Source of the DNA: Shewanella phaeophyticola
GTDB lineage: Bacteria; Pseudomonadota; Gammaproteobacteria; Enterobacterales; Shewanellaceae
DNA: 64,000 nucleotides
Assembly: GCF_025398315.1 (NCBI RefSeq)
Contig: NZ_JAODOQ010000001.1
Location: forward strand, 3,348,001 to 3,412,000
Direction: 5' to 3'
Part shown: piece by piece, positions 36,754 through 46,353 of the stretch
Layout of the letters: every line of letters begins with the position of its first letter
Numbering within the stretch: the first letter of the stretch is position 1
Notes under the pieces: model-generated
The model's input: the letters and a program-made list of their open reading frames with translations, nothing else
The model's database searches: none
What the model was told of the DNA's origin: nothing
Position numbers and translations under genes: made by a program

Positions 36754-39700
36754 TTGACATTAAAAATGAATGACCAAGATATCTATAAGAAGAGAGTCAG
36801 CTCCATTCCACTAGATAAAAATATTGCTTGGTGTCTTTCTATAATCGAATATCATTCAGATAAACTCAAAGAATATCAAAATTTAAAGTTAAATTTAGAA
36901 GTAATGATATTAAAAGGAGAATGCAATAAATCTCTAAATATACTTGACGAAATTGATGATTTATGTGGTGTCTCAATTTGGTCTCATAGTGTTAGATCAG
37001 CAGTTCAAAGCTTTTTACTCCACGATAAATCCTTGAAACCAATAAAAACATTTGAACTAATTAAAAATAATTATTTTCTTCAGTATGTAACTTATTATGC
37101 TGGCTCATACTTTAACGACCCTGAAATATATTTCACCTCAAGAAATACACACTTCAATGATATTATAAGATCTGCCGATTCAAGTGTTACAGACTTTTTC
37201 TTATATAGATTTTTTAGATTGGAAAATACGTTCGTTGTAGATTTTGAAAAAATCTATGAAATAGAAAAGAACTCATCATTAATTGATATATTTGAACTGG
37301 TTGTGTTCTCAGTAGAATATGTAAAAGTTAGAAGATTGGATTTTGAATCAACATTAAAATACAATAAAAATCATTTCCTTAGCACTTTATTAAAGACAGG
37401 ATACACAAATTATAACGATTTAGATTTAACCACGGAAAACAATTTAAACCTCCAAAACCTTAACGAAGAATTCATTACAATAGATCTTTATACCGAAGGA
37501 AAGTATGAAGATGTTATCATTCGATGTCAAAAATATCATTTAATAATTATGGATTTTAGCTTTGCTGAATTATGCGCTAAATCATTATCTAGAGTAGAGG
37601 TGAAAATGGATGAAAATTTCACATCTAAAATTTTAGAAGCAATGAAAGAAGTTTTAATTAGAAGTGATAAGTACGATAATGCGCTTTCATATTTAGCTTG
37701 CCTAGCTAATTCGTTTAGCAAATTTGAATGGTTTAAACAACTGGGTTATTTTGTAGAGAGAGAGTCTAGGAATAAATCAATTGAAGAAATATCACGTTCA
37801 GAAGTAGGTTTATACCTTTTTTCTCGGTTTAATAGCCCCAAAAAATCGTGTATTTTTGATGAAAGAAAAAAATATCTAAAAATTCTATCTACCATATATA
37901 ACAATTCATCATCCTTAGCCTTAATTTCAGGAGTTAACTTTTCAGAATTAAAATTAAAAAATTTAAAAATCAATCCTGAAAGATTAAATAAATATAATGC
38001 ATTAAACTTAATCAATGAAGGTGAATATCTAGGAGCAGAGAGTTTACTAGCTAAACTTATAAACTCACAAGATAGAATAATAAAAATAGAAAGCTTAAAG
38101 ATATTTACAAGTTTGCTTATAATACAGAGAAAATTCGATGAAGTATTAAACCTTATTATTGAAAATTCTATATATGGCGATAGTGTATTCTCAATATTTG
38201 ACACTGATTTGTTAATAAATTCAATAGAAAATAGCAAGTTTAAAACAAATGCTATTGAACTTCCTATTTTATATTCGCTCCATTCGCAATTTGTAAACTC
38301 AAAGTTCGATCCGGTGTTGAAATTTTCATTTGAAAACTTTCTTTACCAAAACAACTTAAGACTTCCAACAGAGTTATTCGGTAAAGAGGATATTTTTGGA
38401 GAAGAAAAACTTTCATTTTTCCTCAAATGGATATGCACAACGGAAATAATGAAACTTTATTTGGAATTTGAGACATCTAGAGATATAGAAGAATGTAGGC
38501 TTGAAATTTGTAATTATTTATTAAGTAAAAGAATAAACATAGATGACTTACAGTTTGAAATCAAAAATATCAGTAAAAACCTTATTGTTAGAAAAGCAGT
38601 TCAACAAGTTGAAAACAGCAGAATATATGTTGATCAAGCTATTTATAAGGGTAGAAACTCAACTCCATACAGATCATTATTTGAAAGATATTTAGAATTA
38701 CTTGCTAAAAAACGAGAACTTATGGAGGACGACGTCACATTCGAAAATCTATTAACTGTATTAAACATCAAAAATTTAGGAGAGAAATCGTTTTGGAAGT
38801 CAATGTCAATTGTGTTTATTCCAGATGTTAATCTCTCCCCCAAAAATGCTACATTTTTAAGTCTAGCAAAGTTAATGAGACAAGAGTTCACATATGGTGA
38901 GAAAGGGATAAATAACTATCTAAGTACACGTATTAGGCATGGGGTATTACCCACTGCAATTAGAAAATCTTCAATGAAAGAAAGTATTTACTTCCCTATA
39001 ACTATGAATTTAAATAGCTTCAAGGAATCTCTGAATAGAGAGATCATTGTTCAAATTAAAGATGAAGAATTGGAGCGATTTTTAAATATAGCAAGAAAGT
39101 TCACAATAAGTTTAGAAAATCAGATTTCGTTGTTTAACGATAAAAAGCTTCAGATCTATACTCTAGAAAGTCCTTTAAATAAAGATGATGAATCACATGG
39201 CATGTTTAATTATTCAATATCACCTTTAGAAACCTATGCTTTGCAATCAGAATTACCACCATCGCCGTCTTATGAAGATCTCGTTAGAATAATAACTGCC
39301 TGGTTGTGGAATCGTACTGACTTTATATTAGATGAAGTAAAGGAGTATATTGAAACAACTTTTCATAGTGAACTTAATAGCATATTCGATAACTTCATAA
39401 GCGAAATACAAAGCTTAAATATGTCACAGTTTGGGAAAAGACATTTTGCAAATGCTGTAAGTAGAGCAAAAGCGGCAATTTCCACTGATTTAAAGACTGT
39501 AAAATCATGGTTTGAACATGTGGATTCTGAAGGTGATGGCGAATTTGAATTAAGCACAGCGATTGAAATAGCAAAAAGATCATTAAGTATAAATTTAAAT
39601 TCATCAGAAGAATATATCCATAAAATGCCACAGAGAGAAGTATCTTATTGGGTTGATGTTTTTTTTATACTTTTTGAAAATGCGTTATCAAAATCTAAAT

Positions 39701-40020
39701 TGGACAGAGATGAAGTAATAATCAACTTAAAAATATCGAATCCACAAAAAAACCTCTTAATGATTGAGTGCATGAATAATATCCGCACGATCGACAGTGT
39801 CGAAAACTCAAATGAACACCTTGAATTTTATAGACAAGCATATGGTAATGAAGAGTTAACTAGTGATGCTATTCAAAGTGAAGGTGGTACCGGATTTTTT
39901 AAAGTTTGGAAGATCATCGCACGTGATTTAGGAATAAAACATAACATTGAATTTGGTTTTAAAGATAATCAGGTATTTTATGTTCGTATAACTTTAAATT
40001 TAGGAGCGTCTAATGACTAA
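36754..40020 (+). CDS. large TPR-like histidine kinase, DtcA-like (Detocs)
   Basis: At least 1088 residues, or about 1147 with the upstream extension. The first 800 or so residues are all-helical and show TPR-like hairpins (LKGECNKSLNILDEI at 53-67, EGKYEDVIIRCQKY at 248-261, NEGEYLGAESLLAKL near 421-435). The C-terminal 200 residues are a histidine-kinase-type module: a helical region with H897 (KRHFANAVSRA), an N-box FFILFENALS (970-979) and a G-box EGGTGFFKVWK (1043-1053). No membrane helix is seen, so it is cytoplasmic. It overlaps the next receiver gene by 8 bp. This is the build of DtcA, the sensor kinase of Detocs phage defence, as I recall it. TTG 36754 has no ribosome-binding site. 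Confidence 0.75.
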   Translation: MTLKMNDQDIYKKRVSSIPLDKNIAWCLSIIEYHSDKLKEYQNLKLNLEVMILKGECNKSLNILDEIDDLCGVSIWSHSVRSAVQSFLLHDKSLKPIKTFELIKNNYFLQYVTYYAGSYFNDPEIYFTSRNTHFNDIIRSADSSVTDFFLYRFFRLENTFVVDFEKIYEIEKNSSLIDIFELVVFSVEYVKVRRLDFESTLKYNKNHFLSTLLKTGYTNYNDLDLTTENNLNLQNLNEEFITIDLYTEGKYEDVIIRCQKYHLIIMDFSFAELCAKSLSRVEVKMDENFTSKILEAMKEVLIRSDKYDNALSYLACLANSFSKFEWFKQLGYFVERESRNKSIEEISRSEVGLYLFSRFNSPKKSCIFDERKKYLKILSTIYNNSSSLALISGVNFSELKLKNLKINPERLNKYNALNLINEGEYLGAESLLAKLINSQDRIIKIESLKIFTSLLIIQRKFDEVLNLIIENSIYGDSVFSIFDTDLLINSIENSKFKTNAIELPILYSLHSQFVNSKFDPVLKFSFENFLYQNNLRLPTELFGKEDIFGEEKLSFFLKWICTTEIMKLYLEFETSRDIEECRLEICNYLLSKRINIDDLQFEIKNISKNLIVRKAVQQVENSRIYVDQAIYKGRNSTPYRSLFERYLELLAKKRELMEDDVTFENLLTVLNIKNLGEKSFWKSMSIVFIPDVNLSPKNATFLSLAKLMRQEFTYGEKGINNYLSTRIRHGVLPTAIRKSSMKESIYFPITMNLNSFKESLNREIIVQIKDEELERFLNIARKFTISLENQISLFNDKKLQIYTLESPLNKDDESHGMFNYSISPLETYALQSELPPSPSYEDLVRIITAWLWNRTDFILDEVKEYIETTFHSELNSIFDNFISEIQSLNMSQFGKRHFANAVSRAKAAISTDLKTVKSWFEHVDSEGDGEFELSTAIEIAKRSLSINLNSSEEYIHKMPQREVSYWVDVFFILFENALSKSKLDRDEVIINLKISNPQKNLLMIECMNNIRTIDSVENSNEHLEFYRQAYGNEELTSDAIQSEGGTGFFKVWKIIARDLGIKHNIEFGFKDNQVFYVRITLNLGASND

Positions 40021-40474
40021 TATTCTAATAGTTGAAGACCAAGAAGAAAAAAGCAATAAATTATACAGTTTCTGCACATCAAAGTTTATCCACAAAAATC
40101 GAATAGATATTGAGCAATCGTTAAGGGGAGGACTTAAGAAAGTTTTACTAAATAAAGATTACGATCTTATATTTTTAGATATGAGCATGCCAAACTTTGA
40201 CCCGAGTTCAGATGACCCATTAGGAGGTAGCCCTGAAAGTTTCGCAGGTCTTGAGTTTGTATCACAGTTAAAGTTAAGAGGTATATTTATACCTGTAGTT
40301 GTTGTAACACAATATAGAACATTTGAAGAAGGTAAAATCGATCTCGGTAGTATAGATAATCACCTAACCTCTGAATATGGAAGTTACTATTTAGGCTCTG
40401 TATATTATAGCTCAGCAGATAGAGATTGGGAAAAGCCTTTATTAAATACTCTAAAAAAGGCAAAAGTATTATGA
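40013..40474 (+). CDS. stand-alone receiver protein, DtcB-like (Detocs)
   Basis: A 153-residue single receiver domain. The acidic pair is E8-D9 (LIVEDQ), the phosphoacceptor is D56 in LIFLDMSMP, and the conserved Thr follows in VVVVTQY. There is an insertion after the phosphorylation site (PNFDPSSDDPLGGSPESF) unusual for common response regulators. There is no output domain. In Detocs the middle gene is a receiver-only protein thought to draw off spurious phosphate from the kinase; the same role is inferred here. It overlaps the kinase by 8 bp and the following gene by 4 bp (ATGA), so all three are translationally coupled. Confidence 0.75.
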   Translation: MTNILIVEDQEEKSNKLYSFCTSKFIHKNRIDIEQSLRGGLKKVLLNKDYDLIFLDMSMPNFDPSSDDPLGGSPESFAGLEFVSQLKLRGIFIPVVVVTQYRTFEEGKIDLGSIDNHLTSEYGSYYLGSVYYSSADRDWEKPLLNTLKKAKVL

Positions 40475-41136
40475 ATATATTTTCTATCTTAATAATTGAT
40501 GACAATTATGACAAGGTAAAATCAGTTGGAGAAATAGCAAATAAACTTAAAAATTGTGAAGTAGACAGTGTAAACAATACTAGAGAAGCATTGATTAAAT
40601 TAAAAAACACTCAATATGACCTTTTAGTCGTCGATATGAACCTCCCAGAATCTATTGGAGAGGAGCCTTCAATTAAATCTGGAAGTACACTTATACACAC
40701 TCTTTTTACTAATGAAAGATTAAATAAACCACTCTTCATAATTGCAGCAACCAGCCATACTGATGCATTCAAAGAGAATAATGAATTTTTAACTACTAAT
40801 GGTATACCTTTTGTACTAACAGACAATTCTACCCAAGATTTGCCAGATTTAATATCAAAAAAAATTAAATATTATCATTCATTAAAAGAACAAATTGAGA
40901 TTAAATTTAACGAAAATAAAAGTACTTCACTCAACGCATCGGAGAAAGTCACTTTAAAGTGGCTATTTGAACATGTGGATTTGAAGCATTGGGTAGCAGC
41001 AATATCGTTATTATTAGCTTCCTTTGGTGCAGGATACCAAGCTAGCAAGCTAACATTAGTCCAAGAAATGATTGGCTCCCCTACCCATTTGGACTCTAAT
41101 AATATTAGTGAAGCTAATATTGAAAAATCACAATGA
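40471..41136 (+). CDS. receiver protein with transmembrane tail, DtcC-like effector
   Basis: A 221-residue protein. Residues 1-135 are a receiver domain with D10-D11 (LIIDDN), phosphoacceptor D55 (LLVVDMNLP) and the AAT/S position at 92-95. A charged linker leads to KWLFEHVDLKH (163-173) and then one membrane helix, about 174-195 (AAISLLLASFGAGYQASKL). In most Detocs operons the third protein carries a nucleosidase that destroys ATP. Here a membrane segment replaces it, suggesting that phosphorylation leads to membrane damage. The start overlaps the stop of the preceding gene (ATGA at 40471). FEHVD (166-170) also occurs in the kinase at 920-924. Confidence 0.7.
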   Translation: MNIFSILIIDDNYDKVKSVGEIANKLKNCEVDSVNNTREALIKLKNTQYDLLVVDMNLPESIGEEPSIKSGSTLIHTLFTNERLNKPLFIIAATSHTDAFKENNEFLTTNGIPFVLTDNSTQDLPDLISKKIKYYHSLKEQIEIKFNENKSTSLNASEKVTLKWLFEHVDLKHWVAAISLLLASFGAGYQASKLTLVQEMIGSPTHLDSNNISEANIEKSQ

Positions 41137-41150
41137 ATAAGTGGGATATT

Positions 41151-41174
41151 AAAAGCGACCTTTCGGTCGCTTTT
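41151..41174 (+). terminator. intrinsic terminator of the kinase-receiver operon
   Basis: AAAAGCGACC and GGTCGCTTTT form a perfect 10-bp stem around a TTTC tetraloop. The same hairpin recurs at 46155-46180. Confidence 0.9.
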
Positions 41175-41255
41175 AATGATAAATGGGGTCAGAACCTGAC
41201 GAATCCCCACAAAATAATGAATAAAAATAATGAGATAGGTTAAAAAATGAGGAAC

Positions 41256-41325
41256 ATTCATGGCATTTGGTGATCAAATTTATCGCCAAACAAAAAAATT
41301 ACCACGAGTCAATGCCATGGATGCA
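41256..41325 (+). repeat. inverted repeat remnant, copy A
   Basis: A stretch of about 70 bp centred on TTTATCGCCAAACAAAAA resembles the reverse complement of 44919-44977, including TTCATG, GGTGATCAA and TTACCACGAG. Together the two bracket the barrel and S9 peptidase genes. The longer frame AFGDQIYRQTKKLPRVNAMD reads through this copy but has no start, so it may be a relic of a coding sequence. The rest of the gene-free 41175-41830 is AT-rich; AAATGGGGTCAGA at 41180, similar to the hairpin at 42490, is the only other visible motif. Confidence 0.5.
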
Positions 41326-41830
41326 AAACACGTTTTATCAAAATGCCTCTCACTTGCCCCCCTATGTTAACGCACAAAACACACAAAACTCGCCGCTTTA
41401 GTTTGTTTGCTGCCATTGAAAGTGTCCAGTTTGGCTTGACCATTACTGTAGCCGCAGATCTAAAGACATAGCAAAGAATAAAGGAATATCAATGTAACGA
41501 ATATAGTTTATCTTATCCGAAAGAGATAACCACAAAGCAACGCGTAACATATTGATAACATTGTATTATACGATATGAAAATATTACAATTTAATCAGAA
41601 AAATATACCGTTTTACGTTATCACGACCTCATTAAGCGGGTAAAAAACAAGCAGTGTCATTGGATATATATACTACTCTCCCACAGCTACTCACAAAAAA
41701 TATAACGTAACCAATTGATATTAAATTATAAATATCAAACTCAGATAAATAGCTCTCTGTTATTTTTATAAAGTTGGCATCCGTTTTGTAACTAGTTAGA
41801 TGTATTTACGTAATTAACTAAGAGTACCTT

Positions 41831-42406
41831 ATGAAAAATACGATTATTACTTTAGCTGGACTTATTTCGTTAGCCTCTTTTAGTACTTTTTCTCACGCTG
41901 ATGATTTGAAGAGAGACGTAGCAGAAAATGGCGTTTATGTCGGCGCGAATTATGGTTACCTAAAAGTTGATGGCGAAGATGACTTTGACGACGACAATGA
42001 TGTTCTCCAGAGCATAGTCGGTTATCGCTTCAACAACTACATAGCTCTAGAAGGTAGCTATATTGATTTTGGTAGTTACGGCAACAACTTATCTAGCGCT
42101 GAAACAGATGGTTATACCGCAGGTCTAAAAGTGACATTGCCAATTGCTGATCGAGTAGAGCTGTATGCTAAAGGTGGTCAGTTATGGTATTCAACAGATT
42201 ATGACGTGGTTGGCTTTTCTGGCAATAAAGATGATGAAGGTGTATTTGCTGGTGCAGGTGCAGCGTTTAAAGTAACAGATCGTTTTTTAATTAATGCCGA
42301 GTACACTTGGTATGATGCAGAAATTAATTTAGATAATGTATCTAACGGTTCCGACACAGAAACAGATTTTAAGCAGGCTAGTATCGGTGTTGAATATCGT
42401 TTCTAG
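41831..42406 (+). CDS. OmpA-like outer-membrane beta-barrel protein
   Basis: A 191-residue precursor with a signal peptide ending SHA-DD and an eight-strand barrel pattern: GVYVGANYGYLKVDG, VGYRFNNYIALEGSYIDFG, AELYAKGG-like strand VELYAKGGQLWYS, and a terminal strand ASIGVEYRF ending in Phe, the usual assembly signal. It has no C-terminal peptidoglycan-binding domain. AAGAGTACCTT precedes the start. Function in the outer membrane is unknown; small barrels of this type are often surface-stability or adhesion proteins. Confidence 0.85.
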   Translation: MKNTIITLAGLISLASFSTFSHADDLKRDVAENGVYVGANYGYLKVDGEDDFDDDNDVLQSIVGYRFNNYIALEGSYIDFGSYGNNLSSAETDGYTAGLKVTLPIADRVELYAKGGQLWYSTDYDVVGFSGNKDDEGVFAGAGAAFKVTDRFLINAEYTWYDAEINLDNVSNGSDTETDFKQASIGVEYRF

Positions 42407-42450
42407 TGATAAGTAGAGTGCTTAAATTAACGACTTAAAAGTATAACCCA

Positions 42451-42486
42451 AAGGGTGTAATGCAAATTGTGTTACACCCTTATTTT
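42451..42486 (+). terminator. intrinsic terminator of the barrel gene
   Basis: AAGGGTGTAA (42451-42460) pairs with TTACACCCTT (42472-42481), followed by ATTTT. It ends the outer-membrane barrel transcript. Confidence 0.8.
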
Positions 42487-42489
42487 AAA

Positions 42490-42520
42490 ATAAATGGGGC
42501 CAGACTCTAGCCCCATTTAT
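42490..42520. repeat. palindromic hairpin element
   Basis: ATAAATGGGGC (42490-42500) and GCCCCATTTAT (42510-42520) form a perfect 11-bp stem around CAGACTCTA. The TAAATGGGGTCAGA-like sequence also occurs at 41178. It has the look of a REP-type dispersed repeat. Confidence 0.5.
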
Positions 42521-42531
42521 CCTATCCTAAC

Positions 42532-42567
42532 AAAAAGCCCAAGAGATACTGGCTCTCTTGGGCTTTT
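42532..42567 (-). terminator. intrinsic terminator of the S9 peptidase gene
   Basis: AAAAGCCCAAGAGA (42533-42546) and TCTCTTGGGCTTTT (42554-42567) are perfectly paired, with a T-run on the minus strand. Confidence 0.9.
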
Positions 42568-42612
42568 GTGCGTAGATGTACTCGCGATGTTAAGTGCAAA
42601 CGGGGTTACTGA

Positions 42613-44644
42613 CTACTTACCACCAGGTTCTGCAAAACGAGTCATCCAATCCTTCACTTGGCCGTACCAATAAATCGAGTTATTTGGCTTCAGCACCCAG
42701 TGATTCTCATCAGGGAAGTAAATCATTCGCGACTCAACACCTTTGGTTTGCAAAGTACGGAATAACTCAAACCCTTGCCCTACTGGCACTCGTTGGTCTA
42801 ACTGACCGTGGATAACCAATGTTGGCGTATCAAAATTGGCTGCGCCATAGTGAGGTGATATAGATTTATAAATTTCAGGTTTTTCCCAAAAACTACCAAA
42901 ACGCGTACTGTGTACCGCGAAATCAGCCGCCATTTGTGAGTACATGTTATACACCGCTGCATGGATAAATAGCGCGTTAAAAGGATTATCTTTTTGTCCC
43001 AAAATAATCGAACTTAAGTAACCACCATAACTGCCACCACCAGCGACTAAACGTTCGCTATCAATCCAGTCTTTGCTCTTAAACCAATCCGTGGCTTTGT
43101 AGATATCCTCGAGCGACTTGTTCTTCCAATCAGGGTTAATACTGTCAGTAAATTTCTGGCCGAAACTGCCTGAGCCGTGGAAATTGGGCCATGCGGTCAC
43201 GTAACCCCAAGACGAGAACGTCTGCGCATTCCAACGGTAATGGAAACTGTCTGAAATCGCGCCATGAGGACCACCGTGGATCAACATCATCAGTGGGTAT
43301 TTTTTGGTTTTATCAAATCCCGGCGGGTAGTGCACCCACATCTGGATATCATCTCCGTTATAACCTTTATAAGTCACCGACTCATAAGTCCCCATGTCCA
43401 CATTGGCCAACACATCATCGTTAAAGCTATCTAAACGCGTTATTTTTCCATTGCGGGAGTCAATTTTCACCACCCGTGCGGGATGTAAAAAACTTTGATT
43501 GGCTGCAACCAAAGTACCGTCTTTGGCGATAGAGGGTTTGCCAAAATCGGTATTGTTGGTGACTTGTCTCACTTTGCCATTTTTAGCATTGATGTAATAA
43601 ATGCGGTTTGTGGCTGCATCGGCTATTGAGGCATAAAACCCCTTACTATCTGGCGTCCAGAGATATTTAGAAACAGATTCGGTCCCAATCTTTGGTCACT
43701 ACACGTTCGCTACGTTTGTCCATATCGAACAACACCAAGCTCGAAGTGTCACCGTAGAAGCCATGAATTAATTGGCGGGTAAAGGCAAGTGTTTTACCAT
43801 CGGGACTAAATTTAGGTTCACGATCAGGAGCTTGATTGTTCGGGGTTAAATTTTCATATTTTCCGCTACCGATTTCAGCCAGAAATACATCAACTTTAGG
43901 GTCAACTTGGTTAGCGGAGCCGTTTGAGTTAAAAGCAATCCAACGTTCGCTTGGGTCGATATCGTAGCTGCCAGCATTTTGTGAAGAACGTGGCAATTGC
44001 TTTTTCAGTGGCAGGGTAACGGCTTCAACGTCTCCGCCTTTGGCCGAAATACGAAAAACATGTGCGTCTCTTTCTTCATCAATCCAATGGTCAAAGTGTG
44101 AATAAGGCAACGCGTTCCACTGGTGGGCGGTGACCTTGTCGTCTTTATCTGCTTTGAGCTGTTCGGTCATTTGCTCCCAGTCTTTGCCTGGGAAAATACG
44201 GCTAATGAAGTAAATGTGCTCACCAACCCACTTGATGCCATGAACGCCACCGGGAACCTCAGTTAAGCGTTGCGCTTCGCCCGGTCCATTCATTGGTAGT
44301 AAGTAGATTTGCCCTGCTTCATCTTTGTCACGTTTACTGATAAAAGCTAAGGTTTTTCCGTCTGGAGAAAACACAGGCTCGCTAGCGCGTAACCCTTTTG
44401 CTGTAAGAGCACGCTGACCTGAGCCATCTTTTGCAAACGACCATAGCTGAGTCGTGCCTTTATCTTCTGGTATGTCGTACTCAGTGACGGCAGCAATAAT
44501 ATGATCGCCTTGGGGTGAAACAATCGGACTACCGATACGCTTGAGTTGCCAAAGCACCTCTGCCGATAATGTTTTGGTTTGCTCTGCAAAAGCTGACGCC
44601 ATTGGCATCAACAAACACAGTATTAGAATCCCTACTTTTTTCAC
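42613..44644 (-). pseudogene. frameshifted S9-family peptidase (prolyl oligopeptidase type)
   Basis: A signal peptide (ending SAFA) leads to a WD40/TolB-like propeller (PVFSPDGKTLAFISKRD, PKFSPDGKTLAFTRQ) and a C-terminal alpha/beta hydrolase. The nucleophile is Ser in GGGSYGGYLSS, the acid is Asp in HGQLDQRVPVG and the base is His in DENHWVL. It would be a periplasmic oligopeptidase or acylaminoacyl peptidase. An extra base near 43678, between propeller and hydrolase, breaks the frame (DWDRICF, then stop). Removing it gives DWDRSVSKYLWTPDSKGFY and a full-length protein of 676 residues. The otherwise perfect reading suggests a sequencing error or a very recent lesion. Confidence 0.85.
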
Positions 44645-45189
44645 GAGAGCTTCTCCTTCATTCAGAATGAGTTCGTAGTCAATTTATGAGTTGATGTGCA
44701 ACAGCGTTTGGCAGGGTGACAACCGTTCGTTCCCATTCAAAAACCAACACATACTGGCGCTTCAGTATAGCGACCAAAGCCCGCTAAAAGATAGGAATAA
44801 CAACGGACTGTAGCAGCTGTTTACAAATTAATTGTTTTGAATAATAAAGCCGGCAATAAAGGCAGCAGGACTTGGGCGTGATATTAAAAGTAAAAAATAA
44901 CAATGTTTGCTTCAAATGGTATTGGCTCGTGGTAATTTTTGTTTGGCGATAAACTTGATCACCCAATGCATGAATGCTACCCGCGCCAAGCTAATCTATT
45001 GTGTTAATTGATTTTTTCAAGAAGCCCACGCCTCCCCGACTTATCATAACCAAAAGGGCTAAATGAGACGCTACAAAAATAATACGAATCGGTGATAACT
45101 CTATTCGATATTTTTAGACTAACTTTAATAATAAGGTTTCTCTCAACAACACAACACCAATCTATTCACATAAAAATAGGGATATAGTT
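44645..45189. other. gene-free region of 545 bp
   Basis: It holds the promoter areas of the leftward S9 peptidase and the rightward lipoprotein. At 44919-44977 lies the second copy of the inverted remnant described at 41256-41325. No RNA gene or operator could be recognised. Confidence 0.5.
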
Positions 45190-46008
45190 ATGCGTAAAAT
45201 ACTGTTTATAATGATTATTTATTTAATACAAGGATGTGGTTCACTCGCAAATACTTATCTCCCTGATGCTGTTATGGCCGATAACGATGAGGATATTCCC
45301 TATTTTAATGATAATAGCGAAATAATCTTAAGCGTTAACGACATAGCAACTCTCAACAGTAATAGTGCTAAACGTAAAGCATTTATAGCTCAAGCAATAT
45401 TAAGTTCCGACAAAAAGTGTATCCAACATCAGGCAAACATTATCAGCAATGCCAATTCTTGGAATGTAGGTATGGGGAGTTTATCTATGCTATTAACAGG
45501 CACTGCTGCCGTTATTAGCCATGCCCAAACTGCTGCAGAGTTAGCCGCGGCTGCAACCGCTGTTACCGGTATTCAATCAATGGCAAATGAAGAAATTTAT
45601 GCCAATGCAATGGGAACCGCCATCATCAGAGCGATAGATGTAAGCAGAGCTAAATCATTAGCGATTATTGATCAGAAAATATTAACTGAAAGCACAGACA
45701 GTGCAAAAGTTTATACGACTGAAAATGCTTTAGTCGATATTCAAAGATATCATTCGCAATGCTCATTGATGGCTGGGTTAGTTGAAATAACAAAGGCTTT
45801 GGAACAGAGAAAATTGTCGACTCACGAGGTTTTACTTAAGAAAAAACAACTTGAAGCAAACATAAATGCGTATACGGCTCAATTAGTTGCTCAAAATAAC
45901 GCTTTCACTCCGACGCAAGCAGATACTGACAAACAGAAGAAAGATCTTTCTGAAATGAATGAACGATTAAAAGCACTTGTACTTCAGAGTGTTGAATCAC
46001 CTGAATAA
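45190..46008 (+). CDS. hypothetical lipoprotein
   Basis: A 272-residue protein with a short hydrophobic N-terminus and lipobox IQGC (cysteine 16), so probably a lipoprotein. An Ala-rich, weakly hydrophobic segment (MLLTGTAAVISHAQTAAELAAAATAVTG) lies near the middle, and the C-terminal 80 residues are a charged coiled-coil-like helix (LEQRKLSTHEVLLKKKQLEANINAY). No known domain was recognised. AAAATAGGGATATAGTT precedes the start. It stands alone with its own terminator. Confidence 0.7.
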   Translation: MRKILFIMIIYLIQGCGSLANTYLPDAVMADNDEDIPYFNDNSEIILSVNDIATLNSNSAKRKAFIAQAILSSDKKCIQHQANIISNANSWNVGMGSLSMLLTGTAAVISHAQTAAELAAAATAVTGIQSMANEEIYANAMGTAIIRAIDVSRAKSLAIIDQKILTESTDSAKVYTTENALVDIQRYHSQCSLMAGLVEITKALEQRKLSTHEVLLKKKQLEANINAYTAQLVAQNNAFTPTQADTDKQKKDLSEMNERLKALVLQSVESPE

Positions 46009-46154
46009 TACTGACTGTAGTGGTCAGATAAAATTGACCACGCTTTTAGTGCCGCATGTCATCAGTGCAAAAAGCCTAAGCAAACACCTGGATTTCGGCT
46101 CAAAAGCATTGCCGGAAAGACAGTTTTTTAGACATTCCTGATGTAGAGAAAACA

Positions 46155-46180
46155 AAAAAGCGACCTTTCGGTCGCTTTTT
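46155..46180 (+). terminator. intrinsic terminator after the lipoprotein gene
   Basis: AAAAAGCGACC and GGTCGCTTTTT around TTTC, the same hairpin as at 41151-41174. The rest of 46009-46353 contains no gene that I can support. Confidence 0.85.
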
Positions 46181-46353
46181 AATGCTAAAACTTCAAATGA
46201 AGCTAACTATTACATAATTGCGTCGCTGGCGAAGCTACTCTTTACATAAGCAGCTCTGCGGCAGGCGAACCGAAGGCTCTAGCGCGGAGTTGACTGGTGT
46301 CAATGAACACTGGAGCCGAGGTTCAACGCCGTAATAGCGAGACTAAGCAGCAA

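Noticed and set aside
41381..41472. Complete transposase gene near 41256
   Set aside because: An open stretch exists but it has no start, no catalytic motif and is short; only a relic can be claimed.
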